Source of the DNA: Paralichthys olivaceus
Taxonomy: Eukaryota > Chordata > Actinopteri > Pleuronectiformes > Paralichthyidae
Direction: 5' to 3'
Assembly (NCBI RefSeq): GCF_024713975.1
Contig: NC_091099.1
Span: forward strand, 3,499,001 to 3,563,000
DNA: 64,000 nt
Part shown: positions 39,615 to 54,600 of the stretch, one piece after another
Numbering within the stretch: the first letter of the stretch is position 1
Layout of the letters: the number at the start of each line of letters is the position of its first letter
The notes under the pieces: generated by a model
Told to the model about the DNA's origin: nothing
Seen by the model: only the letters and a program-made list of their open reading frames with translations
The model's database searches: none
Translations under genes and position numbers: made by a program

Positions 39615-42600
39615 GTGAGTATTAAATGAAGCTGCAAATGTTAACAGTCGCTCAGTAAACAGTGCACCCAGCCACCGCACCGTACAGTTAATGTGTTCTT
39701 GTCCTTTAGCCTCTCGTATGTATTTACTCTAAAGTCATAGATGAAGTGGAATAATTCATGTTAAGTGATATCACACAGTTACAGAAACCGACTAACACTG
39801 TGATTTTTTATTGAACTGTTCTGATGATAATATGAAAACTCTTTTTCTGTTGTTTCACTTGGGGAAACCCCAACAATTCCCTGTTTTCAATTTGTAGATG
39901 ATTTAAAACTGAAAGTTAGAGTCTAAGAGTACGAAACATGCCCGACTCTTGCAGTGCAGAATTCTTTTTGTATTTCTTTTGTAGTATTGCTCTGTATTTT
40001 AAGTATTGTGTGCCTTGTATGTGTTTTTCTGCACTGTAGATGTTTGTGAGAATTCCAGACCCAGTGTAACGAATGAAGAGCCGCCATCGTTGCATTCCGA
40101 GCCGCAGCTTATCAAACGCCCACGGATTGGTAGAACATTCACACCGCACCTCAGCCTTGTTCCATTACAGCTACACCCACAACACATTCACAAACTAACC
40201 TGGCAAAGTGTCACTGATGGATTGAAATCCATGGAATTATATAGAGGATTAAATATGGTGTAGCAGAACCAGCTGCGTTGTCAGTTTGTCATAGTGGAAA
40301 TAATTGTACTGTAATAAAAAAACACCTGTACCTCAAAAAGCATTTATCTCAAAGACAGACGTTTGTGAATTGTTAAACTTGTGTTTTCTCAACATTAAGT
40401 CTAAGTAATGGAGACAGGAAATGAGCTGTGTCACGAGCTGCCACCAAAATTAGGACGTAACCATAAAACTTTAACCCGAGTTTGGTCAGACAGTAAAAAC
40501 CGAAAGAGAAAGTTGTGGTGGTGTTTTCATACCACAGTTTGTTAGCTGCACCAGTAAAACAAGGCATGTTAACTATGTTTCTTTTACTGGCTATTAAATG
40601 ACTAGGGTCAACCAGATCTGCTCTGTGTACATTTACTGTTAAATTACCCTGCAGATTTTTGTTGGATAAGTATTTTGGAGTCAAAGAAAACTTGTCCGTT
40701 GATGAGGTCCTTATTTTCTATAAAATGGTAGACTGTAATGTTATGAGAAGAACGCCTCAACCATGATTTTCTCTTAAGACGGGCTAAATGTTTGAGTGGG
40801 GGGGAGGTTCTGTACATGCAGGTCCTTGTCCTTCATCGTCCGGTTTAAGAGCTCACCAGCACATCATCAGATCATCCCATAGAGATAGTAGAAGAATGAC
40901 AGGAGATAGAAAGCCAGTTTGTACCAGCCCTCTTTTTGACAGTACGCCAGGATGTCAGCATTCATGATGGTTGTTGGGTCGTAGAGTCCTGGGCAGCTCA
41001 TCACAGGTCTGCTCATATACCTCCAAACATGATAAGCCAGCAGCGGCAGGTTGAGACATCCTCAAATACACACCCTGACATTTTCAAAATTAAATAATAA
41101 CATTTCTTGTACTGCGAATTTTCTTTATACTTTTGCATTTATTGTTTAAACAAAGATCTTGTTGTACTGTTTATTGAAAAGAGGACTGCAGTTTACATTT
41201 GTTCAACTTTGCACCTCAATCAAAAAGTATAATTCCCGTTTAAAGAAACTTTCCTCTGGAAATAATGTGTTTTCAATGTACTACAGACTACTGGGAGCAG
41301 TACATTGCTTCAGTGATGAGTTTAATACTGAGGAGGTGGGAGCGACTGAGTGCAGCCATTGTGAAGGAGGTCGAGCTGGAGAACGTGTGGGTCAACCTAA
41401 GGATGGTAACCAGAGGCAGGGACAGACCTGATCAGACCCCTGGACTGACAGACAGAGGGAGCAGAACACCAGGTCAGAGTGACTTCCTCTTTTATTGTTC
41501 AACAAGTATCAGATTCATTTATTTGATTATTATCTAGTTTGTATTACATTTTATTTGAAATTATACCTGCATGTATCTCGTTGAACTGAAAAAGAAATTA
41601 AAAGGATGAAAGAGGAAAAGCATTTTCTATCACTTGTAATTAAATTCTGTGGTACAATAACTAAACACATTCCCTTCACTAAACTCAGAGCCTGATGGAG
41701 ATTTTGGGTCTTTGGAGTCCAGAGTGACCCTGGAGACCTTCCTCCAGGGATGTGCAGGAAAGGTGACGGTTGTCGTCGGCCCGGCTGGATCAGGAAAAAC
41801 TCTGCTGACGTCTTGTATAGGTCAGCAGTGGGCACGCGGCCTTGTAAGTTAAAATACTTACGCAACATTCAGTGGAGTTCATTTTTGTAGATATTTGCAT
41901 TAAGATTATGATGTGGTTTGGGCAGATTAAATTATTATTGTTAAGAGAGAGAACAATTGAGCGATTGTCAGATATACACCTGAAATGTGTTAGAGCACAG
42001 AGACGAGAGCTTGTGCGTTGCTTAGAGTGGTGGGGTGTATCGACCAGCCGCCCCTGGACCAGAATCATTTGTTTCTTCTTTTTGACAGTTATTTTATTTT
42101 CTCTCTATGACCTTCTGCCTTATCTGTGTTTCTGTCCTTTCTTCTATCATCCAGGGCCCAATCCCTTCATCCTACCTGTTTGTCCTGTTAGAGTTTCGTC
42201 TGCTCAATCTCTTGTCCAGCCCCCTCTCCCTGTCCGAGCTGCTATTCCAACACTACCTCCCTCCAAAAGGAAGCGATGAAGAAAAGGTATGGGATGAGCC
42301 ATACCAAGACAATACCTTCATAAATCAGGACTTTTATTTTTTTTTTAATGACTTTTCATTTTCCCTTTATTTGACAGTTAGTGTAGAGAGACTAGAATAT
42401 GGGGAATGACATGGAACCAAGCAGGCTGGGAGAAAATAATATATGCTGATGAAATTGTTGTCATGAGAAGCCATTATTTGTTAGAAAAAGGTTTTCTCTC
42501 TGGAGGACGTCTGCCAAGAGCTGCATTAGCAGATATCACTCAAACGTATGCTAAGAGATACATTACAGTTGTGGCCTCAAGGGGCCATAAGGTTAAAATC

Positions 42601-45600
42601 TCCAAGCAATAATCATAAACCTGAAGTCCGCTCATGCAGTATCACATCCACAAACGACAAAATTCCCATAACACTAGTAAACAACACTGATTCAAACAAC
42701 TGTTACTAATAAATAACAGACCCTTGTCATTGAGGTGATCTAATGCAGTTTTTCTAACCGTCTGCATATGTTCTCCGTTTGAGCAGAGAGCCGTTGTGGA
42801 TTACCTCCTTTCCAACCCAGAGCAAAGCTGTTGGGTGCTCGATGGCTATGATGAGTTTGACTGCAAAGTCACCAGACAAGAGGTGCCGGGAGAACGGTTG
42901 GACCCAGGAAAACCTATGCCCGTCGCCAACCTCATCTCAGCATTATTATATCGTCAGCTTCTCCCAGGATGCACTGTGCTGGTCACCTGTCGCGTACATG
43001 GTGTCATGGATTTGGAGGACGTATCGGATAAAGTGGGGCAGCTGATGGGATGGGACTGCCATCAGATCAAGGAGCATGTGGACAACTTCTTTGGAGTAAA
43101 AGGTAAAAAAATGTTCACGCTTTTAGATTTATGAAGTTATATTTGTTATTCTGGATCATTCATACAGAGACAGATTCATGTAGGTTTACGAGGCTGGGCT
43201 TTGGGTTTTTACAAACCTGATGTGTTTTTAAACCAGTAGTGGAAGACATTCTCAAATTGTGAACATACTCAGTCTGAATGTAGTGAAATCATCCTGCTAC
43301 ACAATATCATTTAAACCGTCTGTCCAGTGGAGATAACGTTACGTAGCAGTCTCACATACACAGGCTGCCTCTCTTTCACAGAACCACACTGACAGCTCTA
43401 ACACTCGTTTTATTTCTCTCTCTTTGTCGGAGCCATACAACTGCCAGAGTTTTAGTTTTCTCTTCGCGACCAGATTCATTCCAATTTCAAACATTTTTTA
43501 AATATCCGGCACATCTCATCTCTGGCTCACTATCATATTTATAATTTTATTATAATTAGTGGTTATGTATATAACCCCAACACCAAGCTATTTAAGTAAG
43601 CTGCTCTCTTACTATCTTTAATTACAGTTTTACACTCTTGAGTATTAATTTGATCTGTAAACAAACACTATAAATGGTGTCCGGTTACATAAGCCTATTA
43701 AAAGTTATCCTCACGCCTTGCAAACAAAAAGTTGTAGGAAAAAACAAATTGATGAAAATGTGTTTCAGGGTATGGATTGGAAAACAGAGTTTAAAGTTAG
43801 TGTGTCTGACCTTAACTTGAAATCAGACTGTACATGAGATCAGTGAACGTCAGGAAATAACAAGAATCATATCAGATGCAACAAAACTAAGAGGTGGCTC
43901 GTTCAGATGTGAATAAATCTCAGATTGAACGTACCTACACTGGTTTTTGAAGGTTTGATCAGTCACAAACATCACTGTTTCAAATGCATCTTGAGCTTCA
44001 ACTAATTTCTCGCTCCTCTCCAAAGGTGACTCCACAAACAGAGCCCTTGGATTGCAGGCTGCAGACCTCCTCCTCTCCAGCCAACACCTCCTGTCCCTGT
44101 CGTACCTCCCAGCCCTCTGCAACATCTGCTGCATCTGTCTGAAGCATCTGCTGCTGGAAGATAAAGAGGAGGAAACAACAACGTCACAAGTCCTGATTCC
44201 CGCCACTCTCACCCAGGTCTACCTCAATGTTGTCTGTGCATTCCTGAGCCGAGACCTTGATGAAAGAGGAAAAACTGTCAAAGCAAAGACCACGAAATCC
44301 ACAAAGTCTCTACAGAGGTGCAGACCAAGTAGAGTATTAACACTGTTTATCACCACAACCTAACACATAATATTCATTTTCCATAAAAAAGGATGCGGAA
44401 GGTGGGTGCATCTTACTTAAGTGCAAACATGGTAGTAAAGAAAAGTGTAAGAAAAGTTGTAAAGAAGTAAAACATGGTAATTTTACAGGTTTTTGTTTTG
44501 GTTTAAATTCATTTTTCACTCCCATATAATTAAATGATTTATCAATGCAAAAATTGGTTCAGTTGTGCTTATATTCATTTTTCAGATTCACCGCTCTGAG
44601 TCAGAATGGATCTGAGCTATGTGAGCTAAGTCGACTGGCCTGGACAGGTTTAGAGGAGAGCAAGATCCTCTTCTTGAAAGATGATGTTCCTCAAAATGTT
44701 TTGGATTTTTCCATCAGGACAGGCCTCCTCTCACAGGTCAGACTCATAATGTTCCTTCATTCTGTGCTTGTGCTGCAGAGTTTCCTGCGAAACTAGAGGC
44801 TGATAGTTCTTGTTAAAGGACGTACTGAAGTGCGTTTGGTTAGTAGTGTACCGTCTTTGTTTTATGACCTGGTCTGCCAAGTGTGAAAACAAGGAATGTA
44901 AAACACTTTGTTTTGTTTGTTTAGCATTGAAGAGTTAATGATGGAATGTGGAATATCTGCATGATGCTCTGGCATGAACACCTATAATCAAAGCCTGTGG
45001 ACACATCTTATCTCAACACTTAAATACTCAATAGATCTGTTTTATAACCTTTACTTTCAGACTGTGGCTGGTTCTCCATTTACTTTAACATGACTAATAA
45101 ACAATAAAAACAAAGATTAGATCTTAACTTAGACATATCTTCAAGTACATTGTCACAGAGCTCATGTCACAATAGATAACTCGTTGGTCCATGTCTTCCT
45201 GGAAGGTGGAGCTCAGACTTGAGAACGGGACGCCTGCCTACTCTTTCATTCATCTTACAATACAGGAATTTTTGGCTGCACTCAGGATCATGACTAGTAA
45301 AGATGTCACTGACACGCAGCTCAAGAAAAGGTGAGGAAATTAATTTCAGGGAAGACAAATGGAGAAATTAACATTAAGACCATGTGCTCTTTCCTCCAAT
45401 GTGTGGGCTCTGTTTGAGTGGCCAGTGCACTGTGCCTGATGTGTGTTCAGTCACTTACAATTACAGCTCCGCCTCTCACCATGTTAACGAAAGAGGGAAA
45501 AGATTCCAGGATTCACGCATTTATTCAGTTCCAGAATGTATTCCTTTAGTTATTCCTCTGGAAAACAGATAAACAAACAAAGCACAATTAACACTCCTTG

Positions 45601-48600
45601 GCAATTAGGTAAACTGGTGTCTGTCATGTATACATGTTTATTTATAAAGTCAGTAAAACATAATTATATTATTTCTGTCCATTTCCATTCAAACAGACCT
45701 TATTTTTAATTACATGTATGACTAAATTTTCCAAATGCACAATTTTCTTTCCCTCACTTGACAGAGATTTGTTTGCACCTGTGTTGTCCGATCTTTGCTT
45801 GTCACCACAATGAATATGGACAGGGATTTCAAATAAGGTCAGGTTATTAACACCCTGTCGCTGCGCTGCTTGCATGAGCTTTTTCTCTGCCAATGAAAAG
45901 CCCCTCGTAGCTTAAACTTGGAATATGACCCTAAGTGTATAGTAAAAAAAAAATCATTTACAAATATCACAAAACCATTTTAAGAGTGTCTGAACCAAAT
46001 TTAAAAAATTGGCAACTTAATCTGTGTGTGCGCTGAGACATTTTTGGACCATTGGGGTATTAACACAAGCAGAGGGGTGTAATAGATTTTGACCATATAA
46101 AGTCACACTGTATACCAGGAATACCTTTCACATGGAAGCAATATGAGCTGTGTAATAAGATTCCCCTCAGACGTGAATGACCCTTCTCCCCAAAAGGAGC
46201 TCAGCTACTTCCGGTAGGGGGGGGGGGGTTGTGGGGCATTGGAGGTTATAGTAAAAGTGAGATGTGAATGTGACGCAGAACAAGGTATCCAGTGTCACCG
46301 TCCTGTCTGCCTCCAGTATAAATACCAGTCCCCCTTCTTCCCTCTGTCTAATATTGCTTAAAATACTGTGGGGCTCTGTTGACACTCAAGAAAGACTTTC
46401 GAGGGTGTTGTGTGTTCCAAAGGCTGCTAGAAGCCTTCCAAAGACACATGTTGAATTAAATCAATTAAAGATCTTAGGTTGTTGCTGAAATTTGACGCTG
46501 AAACGCTAAACACAAAATTCCCTCAGTTTAAACCAACAGAGACTCATTTACAGTATCCAACAAACAACAAAACCCCACAAGTTTCGGGTTTAGAATGTCA
46601 CTGGTTTGAATCTTTAGACCAAACTCATCAACACATCACACTAATGAAAACGTTGACTTCATGCCTCATTGCTCTCTCAGATTCAGTCTGAAAACCCGTT
46701 GGACGACCAGGTCAGACCAGAGGACAGTCTTCACTGACTCTCTGCACCTTTATGTGTGTGGTCTGGCTTCCCAGCACTGCACTCCAGCCTTAGTTCGATT
46801 AGCCAGAGCTTCTGGTCAAACAGGTGAACTGAGTTGGGTCCAAAAACGACAAGCCCTTGTTCTGAAACTGCTCAGCAACCTGTGCCACAGCCAGAACCTG
46901 ACTGGACCCAAGGTAGAATCCTCATATGATTGTTCTGGCAATTTCAAGCTACCCTTTTCTCTTTCTACCTATTTTGATAGCGATCATTTCGTTTTACATA
47001 TTCACAGATACTGGAGCTATGCCACTGCATCCAGGAGAGCCAGGAACACAAACTTGCCAAAGAGGTTGTGGGTACAAGATCCACTCTGGAGCTGCGCAAC
47101 ATCCACCTGTTACCTAAAGATATTGATGCTCTGGCATTTCTAGTTAACTCAGTAGGTGATAGAAGCATTGGTTTGGACTTTGGAGCATGCTCAATGGAGC
47201 CAGAGTGTTTAGATGTCCTGCCAAGGTTCATTCCCCACCTCAGGTAGGCGGGCACAAACACACACAAGGAAAATGACAAGTAGAACTGCACACATTCAGA
47301 ATTAGAATCAAACAGCTTTTCTTTACAAAAATGACTGTATCTGTTATTTGAAATTAACTCGAGGACTTTCTCATCTTTGGTGCAGATACGTGCGTAAATC
47401 AGTTTGTCATTTGAAGTGCAAGGGCAAAATACACAGATGAGTGTACAGTCCAAACACACAGTGGATGTGAGGGAGGAGAACTATTCTATTTTTATGACCA
47501 CAGGTTTAGTGCAATTAAAGAAGCAGTCGCAGTGGATGGCGTTAAGCTGTCAAGAATGTGAAAACCTGCGTTTAGACTTTGGTTAGAGAACACTTGCACA
47601 GAGGCTCCGGAAAGATCTGCTTCTTCGCCTTTGACATTCCACAGCCACCTGTCCTGCAAACTGTCAAACTCTCTGGTGCTCCATGTTCCCTGCTGTGGCC
47701 CTGAGGTCGGCCGAGTCTCTGCTTGAAAAATAGACCTACAGCAAGATCAGAAAGACAGCAGCTGGCTCCTTCAAGTTACGTTTTATCAGACCAGCTGAAA
47801 AAAGAATCAACACCTAAAACAATAAATGCAGGAGGCCAAAATAAAATACACCAGATGGTGGTGAAAGCTTTGTTTAAAACATTAAACGGCAACATGCAAA
47901 GCTATGTGCTGTACATAGAAATCTCTCCACAGGAAGGCGATCGGAGAAAATAATACTAATAAGTCAGCTGCTGCCAACAGCTCGTCCTGTCTGCAGCTTC
48001 CAGGGTCTTTGTGCAATTGGTCTCAGTGTCGGTGTCACGTGAAGCAGGGGGGAGACATTACTGTCCAACTGGCAATAGTTCTGTGCAGGGCCCCCTCTTA
48101 ACCAACTACTACACAATAAATGTAACTGGTGATATAAACACAACAGCATCAATTATCCTATGAGCTATTTTGAAGGTGATCTTCAACAGAGAGTGACATT
48201 TCAATTTGTGTTTCTTACAAATCTAACATCAACATCTGTTGATGGCATCTCAGCTTCCCATCCCATATGTAGACTTGTTTCTTTTAGCCGTGCATGCTAT
48301 TTTTGACTTCTTGTGTGTCTTCAGTTTTCGCAGCCGCAGATATGGCGACAGGTTTGCAGAGAAGTTGTCCTCCATTTTGCCTGAATTCACAACCCTGAGA
48401 AAACTTGAGTAAGATGCTTCCTCTTTTGTCGCACCCTCAGCTCAACTGTAACTGATATTTCACTTCTTAATATCTATAGTATTCTCTGATTTTTCTTAGG
48501 ATTTAGATTCTTTTCAACATATACAGTCTGTCGTTTCAGCCTCTCTGAAATTGTTTCATTGTGACAAATTCACGGTAAATTGTTTTATCTGGAAATGTTC

Positions 48601-51600
48601 AAGTGGAAGTGGACAATTATTATTAATTGCTCATGTCCCATAGAAAATACATAGTGGGGGGATTACAACCAATCAGTGTAATTTCCTTTGAGATACTCCG
48701 ATGAATAAAGTGAAGGCAACCCCACTTACCACACTGTTTTATTCCCAGCATGTTGTATTACTTTAATTACTTTTTTTACATGTTACCTTCCAAGTTAATT
48801 GCTCTCCTGAATTATTTTATTCTGGTTCAACCATGTGAAGCAGTTTGTTACTTTTTAGTAATAAGTTCTGGATAAATACTTATTTTTTTAAATTAGTTGT
48901 ATTATTAGTACTTGACTGAGTAATTGCTTTTATCTCGACAAGGTTTTGTGGTTCCAGTCTGACTGACAGAGGAGCAGCTTGTTTGGCTTCTGCTCTGGAG
49001 AAGTGTCCACACATCACTGAGCTCAAGTATATTTTCTATCTTACATCTAAAACATTAATTTCACTACTACACTAAATTATTAATTTAAACACAGACCACT
49101 GACGCCATGCTTTTGTTTTTTTTGTTAAAAGTTTCAGTGGCAACAGCCTGAAAGACAAAGGGATCAAACACGTGGCTGATATCTTTACCAAACTACCAAA
49201 ACTGGTGTCTGTCATGTAAGTCCATACTTCTGATGAGCTTTTTCTAACTGCTATAATGCGCTATTTCAAATATTGTTGGCTTTCAAGGAAGCTGTATTGT
49301 GTGGAGGTTAATATGTGCATTTGTGCAAATTACAGCCTGAGTTGTAACAACAGCTCCCTGAAAACTGTGGACTATCTCGTTGGAAAAATGTCTTCGTGTT
49401 TGAACATCCGGCATGTTTACGCAGAGTATGACTACACAACACACACACACACACAGCTACAGGTATCTTTATAAGTTTGCATCATGTATCACAGAGGCTG
49501 TACCTTACATCCTATACCAACTGTTTTTGGGCAGTGCGTCGAAAGAAGTGACAGTAACTTTCTCCCAAACCTCAGATATGGAGAGGTGAGTTTTTATGGT
49601 CTCATAAAATTTATAAATCTATAAAACAAATGTTGACCTCACTGAAATTCTGTCTCATTTCCTTTATTCATTTACAGCCATGAAAAGTCTGAAACAACAG
49701 TCCGGTAAGATTCAATAAATCTCATATCACATTTTGATTTCTTTCCAAAGCTTTGGTGTGGATCCAGTTTCCTTGGAGAAATTTGCTCAGTATTTGAACT
49801 TTGATTATGTTTGTTGGCAAAGAGCACGTACAAGTTTGAAACAATTTGTCTTGGCTTAAAGCTGTGATCTCAGTACTACTGCTGTATTAATACTTAAATG
49901 AAATGATTGAGTTTCTGTGCAGATAGTTGATGACATTTCTATTATTTTCTTTTGGTTTTTCCAGCTTGTTGAACCAGAAATGGAACAAGTCTGAGATGCA
50001 GAAAGTTGCCAGTTCACTGGCTTGTTGTCCTTCTCTGTCTGTCCTGGAGTAAGTACCTGTAAATACACCTCTACAATAAAAGCAGCCAGTTAGTAACTTA
50101 CAGTTTTATTTTTGATCAGTGTGTTTCTTACGTATTTTACATATTTAAATCAAATGCCATTCAAATTCTGTGTTTGTGTTCTAGTTTGTCTGGAGGCAAG
50201 TGGGATTTGGAAACTCTAAAGAAACTGACTCAGTTTTTGCCAAAGTTAAATGTCACCGACAAGATCATGTAAGACTGCATCACAAAGCACATGATATGAA
50301 ACTGATACTTAAGCTACATGTATTCTGCGGACAGCGTTTGTTATGGTGTTTGTATTGCAATAAAACATTAAGCTTTACTTGAGTATACATAAATATCCAA
50401 AATGATCCCAAATGCTTTTTATACACTTACATTCTTTGTGGTTGGGAAAGACAAATAAAAAAAACAGTGCTCAGCAGCTTGTTGATGGTGGTTTGTTGTT
50501 TCTCAGTCTCAACGACAGCTGCTCGTCAGTGAAAGACCTGTTGGTTCTGACTGCTCTGCTGTCTCGTTGCCCTACTGTGATGGAGCTTCACATCAGGTAC
50601 AAACACGCCTGTAAACGTGCATTAAATGGGACAAATGTGGCCGGTACGGTGACACAGAGGTGAGCACCCTCACCTCAAGGCAAGAAGGTTGCGGCGTTCA
50701 CACTAGAGAACAACTCCATGAACGTCATTCTGTTGCAACACTCGTGGCTCCTGTGCAGAAGCAATCAGTGCATTGTCTATTTAAATTGCTGAAGTTCTAA
50801 AATGTGGGTTCATCACTGTGATTCAACCTGTTGTTTCTTCATATTCAAGACTACAGTCTGATACAGATCCTGCTCCGGTGTCTATACTTTTCTCTGGAGG
50901 GAGCGAAGAGCCTGCAAACAATAAAACACTCAGGTGTGTATGAAGTTATCGGTTTATTTTCTGAAATAATAAAGACATTATTACAGTATTTACCGTCTTT
51001 TTGTTGCCTCTGTCAGTCTCAGCTGCTGTGGTCTGCTTCATACTGATCTGACCAGAGTGTGGAGGAGTTTGGAGACGTCCTGTGATCTCACTGTGCTGGA
51101 GTAAGACACATATAAAGACATAGAAGTTCTCACACCGACACGCGACGATTTTTATTTTAAGTCTCATGTTCTGTGGCAACATTAAACATTCCTCCATCAA
51201 CACATAAACTCAACCGCTGTCGTAAAGCCTCATGGAAGGAGCAGAGCCAGTGGAATGTACGTGGTAGACTTAGTATTTGTCAAACACAAATGATAAGAAC
51301 AAAAACTGAAGACATCTGTGTTTTCTCAGTTCTTGAGGTTTAATAAGGGCTTGCATGAATTTGAATATACATCACAATGTGTATGACTGATTGTTCTGGA
51401 CAAACCTGCATTCACACACACTTCACTCAACCACCTGTTTTTTATCTGTCAATTATCCGTCATCATGTGATGGTCAGTTTATACATGAGTGTAAATTTTA
51501 ATCACAGAGTTTCTTTTGTATTTTCTGCATCACCAGGTTATGTACATGTTTCCCTTGTTTTGGCAGCTCTACTGTGTATTTCATTCTTATCCCTCATTCT

Positions 51601-54600
51601 TCTAACTCCCCACTTTTTTATTTTCAGTTTGTCCAGCAACCAGTTGGGAAACCAAGGTCTGAGGAAGCTGCTGGATGTCCTGCCTCGTTTTAGCAAAATC
51701 CAGGAAATCAAGTAAGGCTCGACACAAATATATAACAAGATTTCAGGTAAAATGCAATTATTGAAAAAAGGGAATGAGTTTATCTGATCTTCGTATGCTG
51801 GTGGACGATTCTTTTCTCGTCAGATAGATTCCAAGAAAATGTGCTGTTGCTGTGTGCTACATTTATTTAGTATAAATAGCTCATGTAAAAATAAATCCTG
51901 TCCTTCCACCTGGCTCATGGTGTTTGTGTGTGTTTTCAGTGCCAGTAACAACGGCATCGGAATGGAGGGAGTGGTGATGTTGGCTGGTGCTTTGTGCTCC
52001 AGGAACAATTTAACAGAGATCCACATCAGGTACTTCTACACTTTATGTATTTAATGTTTCTACTACAGCAGCAACTGAGCGAGCCCTCCATTTAAACATG
52101 TATGTCTGTTTATGGAAAATAATAAATACACATGTGCGTGTAAATTTGTGATTAGTGATGTTTCCCTGTTCCTCTGTTTTGCAGTGAGGGGGGGAGGGAG
52201 CAGGTGATCCTGAAGTTCTGCTCTGACCAAAGGTAGAAAAGCTTTAATCATGAAAACCACCACTAATCTGAATCCAGTTGTATTTGTCTGTTTATAGTCG
52301 AATTCTGTGCTTGTTTTATTTTTCAGCGATGAGACACAGCAGCTCAAGAAGTTCAGGTAAAGTCCGCTGATAAAGACCTGGTGAAAAAACACAGATTTAA
52401 CTAAGATCATTCTTTTTTTTCCATCAACATAAATCAAATTGTGTTAATTATCAATGGATTTGGTAATTTTTAAGAAAAAGATCCACAAGATTTGCCGGTG
52501 TAGGCTCCGAGATGTACGATTTGTTGAACTTCTTGATCTGTAAAATAAATTTGATTGTGTAGGATAAAGAACAGCAGCCTCCTGCCCTCTAATGTCACCG
52601 CACTATGCAGGAGACTGGTCCAGTGTGGCTCCTCCTTGGAGTTGGAGTAAGTGTAATAACTGTTTATTCACATGTTTTAATTGTATTGACGTAAGGTAAC
52701 ATGTCCCCGTTAATATCTCTGTCTCGTCAGTTTGTGTCACTGTTCACTGAAAGACGAGGCGATCAAGAACCTGCTCAAGGTTTTACCAAAGATGGCGTCG
52801 CTGCAGAGACTCAAGTAAGACACACACACATAGAATACGCTTTAAATAGGGTGGATGGTTTCGTGTGTGAGAGTTTATTTTGTTTTTATGATAAACTTAA
52901 TATCCACAACAGATATTAAGCAAAGAATATGTGTTATCACTTTCATTTTTATCAACCCCATCCTCTCTTCATCCAGTGTCAGCTACAGCATCACCTCAAC
53001 AACCGGCGCACTGACCATGGTCCGGTGTTTGACGGACAGTCCATGCGTCACATCTTTAGCACTCAGGTGTGACACTAATGTGAACATAACACAACACAAT
53101 CAAAGTGTTAGTTCTCTGCAGTCGTGGGTACAATCATAAGAAGTATTTATTATAATTAGCTTCCTGGAACATTTTGATGAAAGTTAAACGGTGCTGTGAC
53201 TCCTCCTCAGGTCTCAGGGTGAAGGTTTCGTCCATTTTGGCAGAGTGAAGGCAGAACAAGTCAGCTGCAGGTCTGTGATCGCCAAAATGTTTTGTCCACT
53301 GATCATTAAAAAATACTTTTTGTTTTTCAGAACTCTCAGTTTGTCATATTTAAGAATCCATTGTACATCAGATTTATCTTCTCACATTCTCCCCCCGTGT
53401 ATTGATTTAGAAAAGTATGTGCTGTATTTTAGAGCTGTCAACCACTGAGAGTCAAAGAAAAATGATTTTACTACACAGAATTATCAGTAATTGATTATCA
53501 GATTATGATTTGTCATTGTCTTTTGTCTGATTCCCTCATTTCCACAGGTTAACTCATTTTAACCTGTCCAGTGACAACATGGAGCGGCTGATGAAGATCC
53601 TGCAGCAGGTTCATCAGCAGTGTGACCTGGAGTACGAACCTCACACACTCTTATATACATTAAACCAACCTTTACTCCACTGCTGTTGAATAATAACAAC
53701 CTTTTTCTTCTAACTGCAGTTTATCGAGCAACCAACTGAGGGATGAAGGAGTGAAGTGTTTAACTGATTCTCTTCCGATGCTTAAAATCAACAGCCTCGT
53801 CAAGTAAGATAAAAAAATGTTTTCAGTTTTCAACGTTTTCAGTTGCATATTTATTTGTAGCTGCTGTAAAAAACAGTCAGAAGAAGTGTTTCAGTGAAAG
53901 GTTTGTTAAAAATAAATACGTTTTGAAATTGAAACAACCCTTGTTACCAATAATTTACTTTATGTACCACATAACAGACTATTTACTGGAGCAGGCATCT
54001 TTTTAACAAAACTCAAATGAAAGAAAGAGTATTTACATCTGTTGTTTTATACCATGACGTGAGAAAATATATCATCAGATCTTTATTCTTTACTCTTGAA
54101 CATCAGTATGTGAATTAACAGCAAGCTTCAGCATCTGGTTTCTAGTGTTGGATCCTCTTTGGCAGTAGTGTAACTGGTTTCCTGATCTTCAACACGTCTT
54201 CATCCACAGTCTGAGCAACAACAGCCTGACCCAGCAGGGACTGTTGGATGTGGCCGGGTCACTTTGCACCTGTGATAACGTCAGTGCTGTAGAAGTCAGG
54301 TGAGTCCGTGCAGAAATAAATAAACAAACAAAAAACGAATAAATTAAATATTGAATGTGTTAAGAAAAGAGTTATAAAAAAAATTTTCATGTTCGTCCCT
54401 GTGTGTCTGTGAACTCCACCCTCTGATGTCCACTGGAAGTCTGGGAGCAGAAGACAGGTGTCTTCTCCGGTTCAGACAATACGGAGGTTGTGAAAAAACT
54501 CTGAGGTAAAACCAGAATTCACAGTTCAAATTATTTTCTATTCTAGAAATTTATTTCAATTTTGTTCTCTCCATCTTGTCTGCTTCTCCACCAGCGTCAG

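Noticed and set aside
40373..40684. Minus-strand 103-aa frame in an nlrc5 intron
   Set aside because: No resemblance to a known family, no splice context, and composition like the surrounding intron.
45056..45090. Possible nlrc5 exon after the acceptor-like CTTTCAG at about 45060
   Set aside because: The frame that fits the previous exon meets TAA within about 25 bases. The exon at 45206 joins in phase and matches the NLRC5 family.
46216..46229. Poly-G run in an nlrc5 intron as a G-quadruplex or regulatory element
   Set aside because: It is one homopolymer run without the spaced G tracts needed for a confident call.
47404..48152. Several short frames in the 1.08-kb nlrc5 intron (47244..48324)
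   Set aside because: None carries an LRR pattern or clear splice sites, and the flanking exons already join in phase.
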